Source: Desulfarculales bacterium UBA696
GTDB lineage: Bacteria; Desulfobacterota; Syntrophobacteria; Syntrophobacterales; Syntrophobacteraceae
DNA length: 64,000 nt
Direction of reading: 5' to 3'
NCBI GenBank assembly: GCA_002298995.1
Contig: DBMO01000054.1
Span: 62,846-126,845, forward strand
The notes under the pieces were generated by a model. The model was not told the origin of the DNA. It saw only the letters and a program-made list of their open reading frames with translations, and searched no databases. A program made the position numbers and the translations under genes. Position 1 is the stretch's first letter. Each line of letters opens with the position of its first letter. Positions 7,770 to 16,141 of the stretch are shown in pieces.

Positions 7770-9248
7770 TTATTTTAAATCCACCTGGTAATTCGGCGCC
7801 TCTTTGGTGATTATTACGTCGTGTACGTGACTTTCCTTGAGCCCGGCGCTGGTTACGCGCACTATTCGCGCCTTGGTCCTCAGCTCTTCCAGGGTCTTGC
7901 AGCCAAGATAGCCCATCCCAGCGCGCAGTCCGCCGATAAGCTGGTGCACGACGTCGGCGATTGGGCCGCGATAGGGCACCTTGCCCTCGATTCCCTCAGG
8001 AACCAGCTTTTTGGGTTCGAATACGTCGTCCTGGAAATAACGGTCCCTGCTTCCTTCGCGCATAGCGCCGAGGGATCCCATGCCGCGGTAGACCTTGTAG
8101 CTGCGGCCCTGATAGAGAATGGATTCACCCGGGCTCTCATCGGTTCCAGCAAGGAGACCTCCCACCATTACGCAATCGGCGCCGGATGCCATGGCTTTTA
8201 CCATGTCGCCGCTGTATTTTATTCCGCCGTCGGCGATTATCGGGATCCCCATGCGGCGGGCAACCCTTGCACATTCCATGATGGCTGTTACCTGCGGAAC
8301 TCCGACACCGGCGACAATCCTGGTCGTGCAGATGGATCCGGGACCAACACCAACTTTAATGGCATCAACCCCTGCCTCAATGAGGGCCTCCGCCCCGGCT
8401 GCAGTGGCTACGTTTCCGGCAACTATCTGTAAATCGCCAAATTCGCGCTTTATGGAACGCACCGCTTCCAAGACGTTTCTAGAATGGCCGTGCGCGCTGT
8501 CAACGACAACAATGTCAACCCCGGCGCCTTTGAGGGCGTTAACCCTCGGAAGCATGTCAGCGCCAACCCCGACCGCGGCCCCGACGCGAAGCCTTCCAAG
8601 ACTGTCTTTGCTGGACTTGGGGTATTTCTTTATCTTCATAATGTCTTTTATTGTTATCAGGCCCTTGAGTCGCCCGTTTTCGTCCACGACGAGCAGCTTT
8701 TCGATTCTCCTTTTCTGGAGCAGCCTTTTCGAATCTTCAAGGGATATCCCGACGGGAGCCGTAACCAGGTTCTCCTTGGTCATGACCTCGGAAACACACA
8801 TATTTTCATCGATTTCAAACCGAAGGTCCCTGTTGGTAACTATGCCCACTAGCTGGTCTCCCGATACCACCGGGACACCCGAAATCCTGTAGCGAGTCAT
8901 GAGAGCGAATACATCGCTGATGGGCTGGTCCGGATGCACCGTGACCGGGTCTACTATCATGCCGCTCTCAGACTTTTTTACCTTGTTTACTTCCTGGGCC
9001 TGGGCCTCGACGCTCATATTGCGGTGGATAATGCCAATGCCGCCCTCGCGGGCCATGCTGATTGCCGTATCCGATTCAGTAACGGTATCCATCGCTGCGC
9101 TGACAAGAGGTATCCGAAGCGGGATTTCACGCGTGAGCATGGTGCCGACCTCTGTCTCGAGTGGCAGAACCTCCGAGTAGTCCGGCACCAGGCTTATGTC
9201 ATCGAAGGTCAGGGCCTCCGGTATTTGCGAATGGTTTGATGTATCCAT
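7770..9248 (-). CDS. guaB: Inosine-5'-monophosphate dehydrogenase
   Basis: It oxidises IMP to XMP with NAD+, the committed step to GMP. Features are LTFDDISLVPDYSEVLP at the N-terminus, two CBS domains (about residues 95-215, with VTNRDLRF) inserted in the TIM barrel, the catalytic loop GPGSICTTRIV with the active Cys, and the flap RGMGSLGAM. I chose ATG at 9248 because it has a good Shine-Dalgarno (TTGGAG) at the right distance; a longer frame begins at 9287 without one. Guanine nucleotide feedback through the CBS pair is known for the family. Confidence 0.97.
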   Translation of the reverse strand: MDTSNHSQIPEALTFDDISLVPDYSEVLPLETEVGTMLTREIPLRIPLVSAAMDTVTESDTAISMAREGGIGIIHRNMSVEAQAQEVNKVKKSESGMIVDPVTVHPDQPISDVFALMTRYRISGVPVVSGDQLVGIVTNRDLRFEIDENMCVSEVMTKENLVTAPVGISLEDSKRLLQKRRIEKLLVVDENGRLKGLITIKDIMKIKKYPKSSKDSLGRLRVGAAVGVGADMLPRVNALKGAGVDIVVVDSAHGHSRNVLEAVRSIKREFGDLQIVAGNVATAAGAEALIEAGVDAIKVGVGPGSICTTRIVAGVGVPQVTAIMECARVARRMGIPIIADGGIKYSGDMVKAMASGADCVMVGGLLAGTDESPGESILYQGRSYKVYRGMGSLGAMREGSRDRYFQDDVFEPKKLVPEGIEGKVPYRGPIADVVHQLIGGLRAGMGYLGCKTLEELRTKARIVRVTSAGLKESHVHDVIITKEAPNYQVDLK

Positions 9249-9303
9249 TGCGTCTCCAAATCTTTTTTTGGGCGAAATTTGATTCAATACTGTTTCCGGG
9301 GCT

Positions 9304-10347
9304 TTATTCCTTTTTTAACCGCCATGTCAAGCCCGTTCTTAAACCGCGGGCCAAACCCCGTTCTTTTTCCACAATGTCGAGGAGAAGTCCTTCGAGAAGC
9401 CCGGCATCGGTAACAATGAAGCTCGACTGTTCATAACAGGCGATAATTTCGTCGACTATAACAGCGCCGCCAAGGATTATATCCTCTCTTCCGGGCTCCA
9501 GCCCAGGAATCAGGCGCCTGCTGAAAAGAGGCATTTGGGCTAGCCCGGCAACTGTTCCGGAAAGCCACTCGCGGCTTAGCACCTGACCGTTTACACGATA
9601 TGGAGTGTACTCATCCATTTGAAGAAACATAGCCGCAAGGGTGGTTACCGTCCCGGCGGTGCCGACCAGTTTGAGAGATTGGAAAGAGGCTTTGCCGCAG
9701 GCGGCAAGCTTTGTCGGCATTTGCTCGCGAGCGGCCTTGACCTTTTCCCTTACAGCAAATGAGGCCTTCCCGACAGCCTCAATGCCGGGCGGATCATCCG
9801 AGAGGAACATCTCTGTCAGAACGGCTGCCCCGACAGGAATGCTGGCACTCCAGACCGGCCCGTCCTCTTCGAGGCAGGCTAGCAAAAACTCGGTGCTCCC
9901 TCCTCCTACGTCAAAGAATAGAAAATCGCCTTCTTTTTCTGGCAGCACACTGAGCATTCCCTTGGCAGAGAAAAACGCCTCTTCCTGTTCGGAAAGAACC
10001 GATATGGAAATTCCGGTTTCACCAGCAATTTTGGGGATCAGATCGGCGGAGTTCAAGGCGCGCCTTGCTACTCCGGTCGCACCGCAGGCAATCCGGCCGA
10101 CCTTATGGCGATCAAGAAGCGAGCGGTAATCACTCAGAGCCTCCAAGGTCCTATCGACTGCCGGGGGGGCCAGCTCGCCATTCCGGAAATTCCTGGCGAG
10201 CCGTGTCACCCTGCGTTCGTTGCACACAGGAACAAGTTCACCCCCATCAATTCGGGCGACTATCATCCGAGTCGTGTGTGATCCTATATCGATGGCCGCA
10301 AAATGGCCCGATCCAGACTGGTTCAATGCTTTTCCTTGTCTTGACAC
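9304..10347 (-). CDS. Ppx/GppA-family exopolyphosphatase / pppGpp phosphohydrolase
   Basis: A 347-residue ASKHA-fold phosphatase. The N-terminal phosphate-1 loop is AAIDIGSHTTRMIVARI (about residues 17-33) and the second is FFDVGGGSTEFLLA near 143. GTAGTVTTLAAM and ILGGAVIVDEII are also typical. It lacks the long HD-type C-terminal half of enterobacterial Ppx/GppA, like many short delta-proteobacterial members. It either degrades polyphosphate from its ends or converts pppGpp to ppGpp. It is directly upstream of guaB in the same orientation, a context that would suit guanine-nucleotide or stringent-response control, but this is inference. The start codon is GTG. Confidence 0.88.
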   Translation of the reverse strand: MSRQGKALNQSGSGHFAAIDIGSHTTRMIVARIDGGELVPVCNERRVTRLARNFRNGELAPPAVDRTLEALSDYRSLLDRHKVGRIACGATGVARRALNSADLIPKIAGETGISISVLSEQEEAFFSAKGMLSVLPEKEGDFLFFDVGGGSTEFLLACLEEDGPVWSASIPVGAAVLTEMFLSDDPPGIEAVGKASFAVREKVKAAREQMPTKLAACGKASFQSLKLVGTAGTVTTLAAMFLQMDEYTPYRVNGQVLSREWLSGTVAGLAQMPLFSRRLIPGLEPGREDIILGGAVIVDEIIACYEQSSFIVTDAGLLEGLLLDIVEKERGLARGLRTGLTWRLKKE

Positions 10348-10513
10348 AGGCTTAGGCCTGCTCTTATTATCTATTCCGAGGGAGACACTGGTAGCCTTGG
10401 TTGCTCAATTCCCCGATGCCGCCATTCTTATTTCGTGCTTCGCTCTATCAGATATGCTAGCTTGAAGCTTGATGCCTGCCGCTTCCTCAATCCTCGTCAA
10501 AGAAAGGTCGCGA

Positions 10514-11131
10514 ATGATTCTAGAGATCAACCCGAAGCACCCCGAACCCAGAAAAATCAGAAAAGTGGTCGAGGTGCTGTCAAACGGAGGAATAATAGCC
10601 TACCCCACGGATACATTCTACGGAATTGGGTGCGATCTGTTCAACAAAGGCTCAATCGAGAAAATTTATCAGCTGAAGAGGAGGTCTCCTCACCAGCCTT
10701 TCAGCTTCATCTGCAACGACCTCAAAAACATCAGCGAATACGCCCAAGTCACCAACTATGCCTACAAGACGATGAGAAGACTCCTGCCGGGGCCATACAC
10801 CTTTATACTCGAAGGCTCTCGCCTGGTGCCAAAGATAATGTTGACCAAGAGGCAGACGGTAGGTATCCGCGTCCCCGACAACCCGATATCCCTTGCCATA
10901 GTCGAGGAACTGGGGCACCCGATCATCAGCACCAGTGCCACCGACCCCGAAGACGGCAACGCAATCCTTACCACCCCGCGCGAGATCCAGGATAAGCTCG
11001 GCCACGCCCTCGATCTGATTGTGGATGGAGGAAATGTCTCAGGCGTGCAATCGAGCGTAATATCGCTCATCGACGACACCCCGGAAATCATCCGCGAGGG
11101 CGCCGGGGATTTGAGCCCGTTCAAGGTCTAG
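10514..11131 (+). CDS. YrdC/YciO-family protein (threonylcarbamoyl-AMP synthase-like)
   Basis: A 205-residue YrdC-fold protein with the signature YPTDTFYGIGCDLFNKGSIEKIYQLKRR, LLPGPYTFIL, VGIRVPDNP and STSATDPEDG. TsaC/Sua5 members make threonylcarbamoyl-AMP for the t6A37 modification of tRNA. The length and the SFICNDL / YAYKTMRRLLPG details are closer to the YciO branch, whose exact role is unsettled. ATG at 10514 has an AAAGAAAGG RBS; an in-frame ATG at 10469 is less convincing. It is divergent from the ppx/gppA gene with about 165 bp between them that must contain both promoters. Confidence 0.88.
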   Translation: MILEINPKHPEPRKIRKVVEVLSNGGIIAYPTDTFYGIGCDLFNKGSIEKIYQLKRRSPHQPFSFICNDLKNISEYAQVTNYAYKTMRRLLPGPYTFILEGSRLVPKIMLTKRQTVGIRVPDNPISLAIVEELGHPIISTSATDPEDGNAILTTPREIQDKLGHALDLIVDGGNVSGVQSSVISLIDDTPEIIREGAGDLSPFKV

Positions 11132-11337
11132 CTATTCCGGCATTATTTATTGCCCGGCAACGCCAATTGTCGGTAGGATTCTTCCGGTCTGTGATGACTG
11201 ATCAGGATGGCTCCGGTGATAACTATCCGGACGCCGGTCCCGCCCCGGCCTGAATCCTGGGTCCTATTTCCCAGCCCTTCATGAAAAGAAAAGACGAAAT
11301 CAGGCCGGTTGTCACGCTTCAGAGTAGCCTTCGGCAC

Positions 11338-11374
11338 AAAAAAAGCCAGGTGCGGCAAGCCCCTGGCTTTTTTT
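11338..11374. terminator. Bidirectional rho-independent terminator
   Basis: A-tract, GCCAGG stem, a 10-base loop plus C, CCTGGC stem, then TTTTTTT. Because the stem is flanked by A-runs on one side and T-runs on the other, it terminates both converging genes: the YrdC-like gene on the plus strand and the beta-propeller gene on the minus strand. Confidence 0.9.
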
Positions 11375-11422
11375 AAGACCAGCCCCAAAATGGGCATCAC
11401 AAATGGTCACATGGTGGACGTC

Positions 11423-12535
11423 TTACTTTCCTTCGCCTCGGCCTCGAAAGGGGGAGAAAGGCCGCAGGAAGCCAAAAAGCCCGTCGGCTTCATGATTGAT
11501 TCCGGCGGTAAAGTATAGAACAGGTCTCGGAAAGACACCGGCCCTGTTTGCTTCCGCCGCAAGGCTCCCGAAATCCAGTCCCCAGAGCCCGTCGATTACT
11601 ATCTCCATGCCGTTCATGTCGGTTAGCTGTCCAAGGAAATTTCCATCGGCGTCATACGCATTAATGTGCCCATCACCGAAATTGCCCACCAGTATGGCTT
11701 TGCTGAATGTGCCAAACCGGTCCGGCGAGGAAGCAAGGCCCCAGGGTGAATTGAGGGTGCCTTGAGATGCAAATCTTTTGACAAAGGTCCCGTTCGTATC
11801 GAAAACATCGATGTAACCGTTTCCAGCACCGGCCACATCATCATGTTTGGCGGCGTCCTGCATTGCGTAGGTAACGTAGAGGCTGCCTCCAATGTTTCGA
11901 ATGCCGAAGGGCGCGAAGCCCGCCGGGATCGTGTCATCGGTGAACGACTTTACGAATGTGAAGTTCTCGTCGTACATCTCCACGATACCATCGCGGAAAT
12001 TCGCTACGTAGACGAAATTCTCTCCTTCGCTTTTTCCAAGGGCAATTCCCTTGTAAACGGCGCCTGAGGCGGAGTTATCGACCGCGATGACGGCATCGGT
12101 GGGGTCAACCGTGGGGTTCCATCCCAGGATTGTGCCGTCTTCCGTTGCGAAGATAAAGCGGCTGGCCGCGGAAACACCGTTAGCCGTAACGTCAAAACTC
12201 ATTGTGTCATTGAAGACGAGTCCGGTAGGCGCACCTTTGCCCACGCCACCAGCGCCCGGGATACTTACCACCAGGGAAAAGGGCCTTCCATCGGGGTGAT
12301 AAACGGTGGAAGTGCCTGCTCCGTTATCGGAGACCCAAATCCTGCCCGAGGGCAGCACGGAAAGGCCCCAGGGGTTTACCAGATTCGGGTCTGTGAAGCG
12401 GGCCGCGACAGCTCCGTCTGAAACCAGGTCCACTTCTTTGTAGCCTTGCGAGGGAACCGCAACCCTTGCAGCAGCAACAAAACCCGTGGTCATAAACAAA
12501 GCAAGGACAACGAAAACTATATAGACTCTTTTCAT
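11423..12535 (-). CDS. Secreted beta-propeller protein, TIGR03118 family
   Basis: A 370-residue exported protein with a Sec signal peptide (MKRVYIVFVVLALFMTTGFVAAA). The mature part begins with LVSDGAVAARFTDPNLVNPWGLSV, the conserved opening of the TIGR03118 family, and is built from NHL-like blades such as GPPTGLVFN-type, GILVGNFGDGHINAYDADGNFLG and GLWGLDFG. Family members are extracellular or periplasmic and of unknown function. RBS GGAG lies 8 bases before the ATG. It has its own terminator and no obvious operon partners. Confidence 0.88.
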   Translation of the reverse strand: MKRVYIVFVVLALFMTTGFVAAARVAVPSQGYKEVDLVSDGAVAARFTDPNLVNPWGLSVLPSGRIWVSDNGAGTSTVYHPDGRPFSLVVSIPGAGGVGKGAPTGLVFNDTMSFDVTANGVSAASRFIFATEDGTILGWNPTVDPTDAVIAVDNSASGAVYKGIALGKSEGENFVYVANFRDGIVEMYDENFTFVKSFTDDTIPAGFAPFGIRNIGGSLYVTYAMQDAAKHDDVAGAGNGYIDVFDTNGTFVKRFASQGTLNSPWGLASSPDRFGTFSKAILVGNFGDGHINAYDADGNFLGQLTDMNGMEIVIDGLWGLDFGSLAAEANRAGVFPRPVLYFTAGINHEADGLFGFLRPFSPFRGRGEGK

Positions 12536-12996
12536 TGTTATTCTCCTTTAACAAAAATCTAAATACTACGACTACTTAAAGCTACAAGGGCCAATTGGCA
12601 CCCTTGCGCACCCCGGTGCGTGCATATAGAGGCAAGACCGCATTCAGGCACTCTCCATACACCCCTGATCAATCTCAGTGCATAGTGCGCATGGCGGCGA
12701 GTGCGTCTTACTTGCCCATTGGGCAGGATGTCCCCGTCTTCAATCATGTCTGGAAATTCACATTTCGAGCAAATCGTTCTAAATTCGCACAAAATTCCGG
12801 TTGAATTGATTTTTGAGGCATGCTAGGATCACTTTGTCCCACCTCTGTGCCAGCTGTGTTTTCCGCATTCTTCCTTTTCCCGGTCTTTATGTCGCAAAAT
12901 GGGACATTGGCAGGGATACGCCTGTCTCACCTCTTCAACCTCATCTAAGTTGACTTTATTTCCTTCGAAACGCCTTCCATCTTCAGGAGGGAGCCC
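12536..12996. other. Divergent intergenic region before the fdhA-like/metF operon
   Basis: A 461-bp gap between two divergent genes, expected to hold both promoters. I see only short frames without RBSs and no clear sigma-54 or sigma-70 match. The operon start is decided by CAGGAGGGAG at about 12985-12993 followed by a TTG at 12997. Confidence 0.55.
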
Positions 12997-15585
12997 TTGG
13001 ACGCAATTGCCATTACTCTTAACGGTAGTCCGGTAAGCGGCCGACCAGGCATGACGATTCTCGACCTGGCGCGGGAGGTCGGAATAAAAATCCCGACCCT
13101 TTGCCACGATCCAAGCCTGAAACCTGCGGGGGTATGCCGAATATGCCTCGTCGAGGAGGAAAAATCCGCCAGGCTTCTTGCTTCCTGCATTACGCCCATC
13201 TCAACCGGAATGGTCATAAACACCGAATCCCCGGCCGTAATCGAAAACAGGAAGGTCATTGTAAAACTGATGCTGGCCTCCCACCCCGAATCGTGCGTTC
13301 TGTGCGAGAAGGGCAACCGCTGCCATCTCAGGTCGCTTGCGGCGGAACTCGGAATCGGCAGGGTGGATTACTACCCAATGCCCAAGTTCTCCGGCACCCA
13401 GGAGGTAAACCCTTTCATCCTGAGGGACCTGAGCAAGTGCGTGCTCTGCGGAAAATGCATCAGGGCTGACCAGGAACTGGTTGTGACAGGGGCGCTCGAT
13501 TACCTCGGGAGAGGATTTCAGGCAGCGCCCGCAACCGTTTTCAACGGTCCGCTGGAAACATCCGAATGCACTTTTTGCGGAACATGCCTCACGATGTGCC
13601 CAACCGGAGCGCTTTTCGAGAAGGGAAAGCCCCACCTCGGAACTCCGGCGGCAAGGGTTTCCAGCTTATGTTCTTACTGCGGCTGCGGCTGCAACATATT
13701 CATCGAGACGGTTGACAACAAAATCGTCTCGGTTGCCCCCAATCCCGAAAATTCCCCCAATGGCAGGACCCTTTGCGCCAAGGGGCACTTCGGCTTTGAT
13801 TACATTCACCATCATGACCGCCTCAAGAAGCCGCTAATTCGAAAAGAAGGGGCGCTCCAGGAAGCCGAGTGGGATGAGGCGCTCGATTTTGCGGCAAAGG
13901 GCCTGATGGAATGCCATTCGAAATACGGCCCGGAAGCCCTGGCCTTTTTAGGATCGTCCAAGTGCACAAACGAGGAGAATTTTCTATTCCAGAAGATCGC
14001 CCGCGCGGTTTTCGGGACCAACAACATAGATAATGGAGCCCGGCTTCACTCTGGGGCATCGGTCGAATCCCTCCCCTTCGGGGCCATGACAAACCCGCTT
14101 GAGGACATAGAGCAATCGGACGCAATTTTCGTTTTTGGCTCGAATCCTTCCGCGTCACATCCCGTTGCATCCTACGCGATCAAGAGGGCAGCCAGGTTCA
14201 AAGGCATACCGCTTGTGGTCGTCGATCCACGAAAGACAGGTCTTGCCGCGATCGCCTCGGCATGGGTTTCTATTCGCCCCGGAAAGGACGCGTCGCTTCT
14301 TAATGGAATGGCAGCAGCGATTCTCGAAACGGGGAGCTTCGATAACGCCTTTGTTTTGGCTAACTGCACCGACCTCGATGAGCTTAAAAAATCCGTTGCT
14401 CCGTTTGATGCGAAATTTGTCGAGACATCGACCGGGTGCACCGCTGACCAGTTCACAAAAATTGTATCCATTCTCAAGGAATCCAAGTCCCCGGCCATTG
14501 TTTACGGCCACGGGGTGACACGTCAGGCTGGAGCATCCGAGATAATCCGCGCACTGGTGAACCTGACTCTTTTGAAAGGTTCTATCGGAAAGCAGGGCGG
14601 AGGGATTTATCCCCTGGATAAGGAAAATAACGGCCAGGGGGCCTGGGATATGGGATGCAGCCCCGGCAGGCTACCCGGATCACGGCGACTTGACGACCAA
14701 GAGGCTGTACACCGTTTCGAGAGCAGTTGGCAAAAGCCTATTCCGAAAACACCGGGCTACAGTGCCCCTGAGATGATACAGGCGGCCGAGGCGGGGAATC
14801 TCAGGGCAATGTATGTGATGGGCGAGAATCCGGTACGGAGCTTTCCGAATTCGCCCGGCGTCGAAAAAGCCCTTGGTTCTCTCGAATTTCTAATTGTTCA
14901 GGACCTGTTTCTGACCGAAACGGCAAACCTTGCCCACGTAGTCTTCCCCGCATGCAGCTTTGCTGAAAAAGACGGCACTTTCACCAACATCGAACGAAGG
15001 GTCCAGCGCATCCGCAAAGCCATGGAACCCCTGGCGCAAAGCCGCGCTGATTTCGAGGTCCTCCACGGGCTTGCCGAACGGCTTGGATACCCCATGGAAT
15101 ACGATTCGGTTTCCAAAGTGACCGAAGAGATTGCCTCCGCGATTCCTGGTTATGCAATCCACACAGCGCAAAGACTATCAATAAGTGATTGGGGAAATGG
15201 AAAAGTACCGCTCACCCCGGCAGCCCCGTTGGTTACAACGGAAATAAAAGACGGCGGCTTCATACTACTGAGGGGGTCGAGCTTGTTCCAGTTCATGGGC
15301 GGCACCAGAACGTCAAGGTCATCCCGACTCGGGAGCATGAAGAGCGCGGAGGGAATTGAAATGAATCCCTCGGATGCTTTGAGACTGGGCGTAGACGAAG
15401 GCGAAAAGGTTAAGATTTCAAACGGCGGCTCGGATGTCGTTACTGCCGTTTCTCTTAGCGACTCACTACCGAAGGGAATACTTTTCTGCCACTATCACGA
15501 TCTCGCCTTTTCGGCATTGTTTTCCCTGGACCCCAAATCCGGCGGGAGCGCTTCCTGCACGGTCCGGGTAGAAAAGGAGAGCTAA
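12997..15585 (+). CDS. FdhA/NuoG-like Fe-S molybdopterin-family protein lacking the formate dehydrogenase Cys/Sec
   Basis: An 862-residue multidomain electron-transfer protein. In order: [2Fe-2S] ferredoxin domain (C36, C47, C50, C64); His-Cys [4Fe-4S] site (H96, C100, C103, C109); two-cluster ferredoxin domain (C148, C151, C154 and C191, C194, C197, C201) in which the expected eighth ligand is Asp158; molybdopterin-oxidoreductase [4Fe-4S] (C225, C228, C232, C260, with K262); then the MopB catalytic and dinucleotide-binding domains. In NAD-linked formate dehydrogenases the Mo/W ligand sits in a motif like ARVCHSPT; here the segment reads GARLHSGAS, with no Cys or Sec and no in-frame TGA. It is therefore probably not a formate dehydrogenase but a NuoG-like electron conduit or an enzyme for another substrate. 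TTG start with a strong RBS; first gene of the metVF operon. Confidence 0.88.
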   Translation: MDAIAITLNGSPVSGRPGMTILDLAREVGIKIPTLCHDPSLKPAGVCRICLVEEEKSARLLASCITPISTGMVINTESPAVIENRKVIVKLMLASHPESCVLCEKGNRCHLRSLAAELGIGRVDYYPMPKFSGTQEVNPFILRDLSKCVLCGKCIRADQELVVTGALDYLGRGFQAAPATVFNGPLETSECTFCGTCLTMCPTGALFEKGKPHLGTPAARVSSLCSYCGCGCNIFIETVDNKIVSVAPNPENSPNGRTLCAKGHFGFDYIHHHDRLKKPLIRKEGALQEAEWDEALDFAAKGLMECHSKYGPEALAFLGSSKCTNEENFLFQKIARAVFGTNNIDNGARLHSGASVESLPFGAMTNPLEDIEQSDAIFVFGSNPSASHPVASYAIKRAARFKGIPLVVVDPRKTGLAAIASAWVSIRPGKDASLLNGMAAAILETGSFDNAFVLANCTDLDELKKSVAPFDAKFVETSTGCTADQFTKIVSILKESKSPAIVYGHGVTRQAGASEIIRALVNLTLLKGSIGKQGGGIYPLDKENNGQGAWDMGCSPGRLPGSRRLDDQEAVHRFESSWQKPIPKTPGYSAPEMIQAAEAGNLRAMYVMGENPVRSFPNSPGVEKALGSLEFLIVQDLFLTETANLAHVVFPACSFAEKDGTFTNIERRVQRIRKAMEPLAQSRADFEVLHGLAERLGYPMEYDSVSKVTEEIASAIPGYAIHTAQRLSISDWGNGKVPLTPAAPLVTTEIKDGGFILLRGSSLFQFMGGTRTSRSSRLGSMKSAEGIEMNPSDALRLGVDEGEKVKISNGGSDVVTAVSLSDSLPKGILFCHYHDLAFSALFSLDPKSGGSASCTVRVEKES

Positions 15586-15586
15586 A

Positions 15587-16057
15587 ATGGAGACAGCAGG
15601 CCTCCAGTTCAAGAGGGAAGACATCGAGGACATCCTTAAAGCCGGTGACGGCATGCCGTCCAACCTCATACGCGTTCTTCAGGCCGTACAGGAAAAATAT
15701 GGATATATCCCACGAGAATCCGTAAAGCTCATTGCCGACTCGCTTCATGTTTTTCCCAGCCAGGTCCAGGGGGTCATGACCTTTTACGCAGAATTTTCGA
15801 TGACCCCGAGGGGCCGTAACATAGTGCGTGTGTGCAGGGGCACGGCGTGTCACGTAAGAGGCGGCCGCGGGGTGCTGAGGGTTACGCAAAAAGTCCTCGA
15901 CCTCGATGAAGGCAAGACCTCCGAAGACCTAAAATATACGCTCGAGACGGTTTCCTGCCTCGGGGCATGCGCCCTTGCGCCGGTCATGGTGGTAAACAAG
16001 GTCTATTACGGACAGATGACCCCGAAGCGGATCGAGTCGGTCCTTACGGTACTTTGA
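15587..16057 (+). CDS. NuoE-like [2Fe-2S] subunit of an NAD(P)-linked complex
   Basis: A 156-residue thioredoxin-like ferredoxin of the NuoE/HydA-gamma family. The helical N-terminus has NLIRVLQAVQEKYGYIPRESV, and the four ligands of the [2Fe-2S] cluster are C83, C88, C124 and C128 (CRGTAC and CLGAC). Such subunits dock on NuoF-type flavoproteins in complex I, NAD-dependent formate dehydrogenases and bifurcating hydrogenases. RBS AAGGAG overlaps the end of the preceding gene; only one base separates the two frames, so stoichiometric production is likely. Confidence 0.93.
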   Translation: METAGLQFKREDIEDILKAGDGMPSNLIRVLQAVQEKYGYIPRESVKLIADSLHVFPSQVQGVMTFYAEFSMTPRGRNIVRVCRGTACHVRGGRGVLRVTQKVLDLDEGKTSEDLKYTLETVSCLGACALAPVMVVNKVYYGQMTPKRIESVLTVL

Positions 16058-16141
16058 TTTCCCGGCCGGCAGCACAGCGCTGGCCTGATATGGAAGCTCC
16101 GGAGATCGGCTAAATTTTTTTCGTATCAACAGGGGGATAAC

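Noticed and set aside
11143..11400. 85-residue minus-strand frame over the shared terminator
   Set aside because: It spans the bidirectional terminator and has no RBS or recognisable domain.
12559..12804. Short frames in the divergent region before the fdhA-like gene
   Set aside because: No Shine-Dalgarno, unnatural composition and no family match.
14026..14070. Possible Sec codon in the formate-dehydrogenase-like gene
   Set aside because: The motif region is GCC CGG CTT CAC TCT GGG with no TGA in frame.
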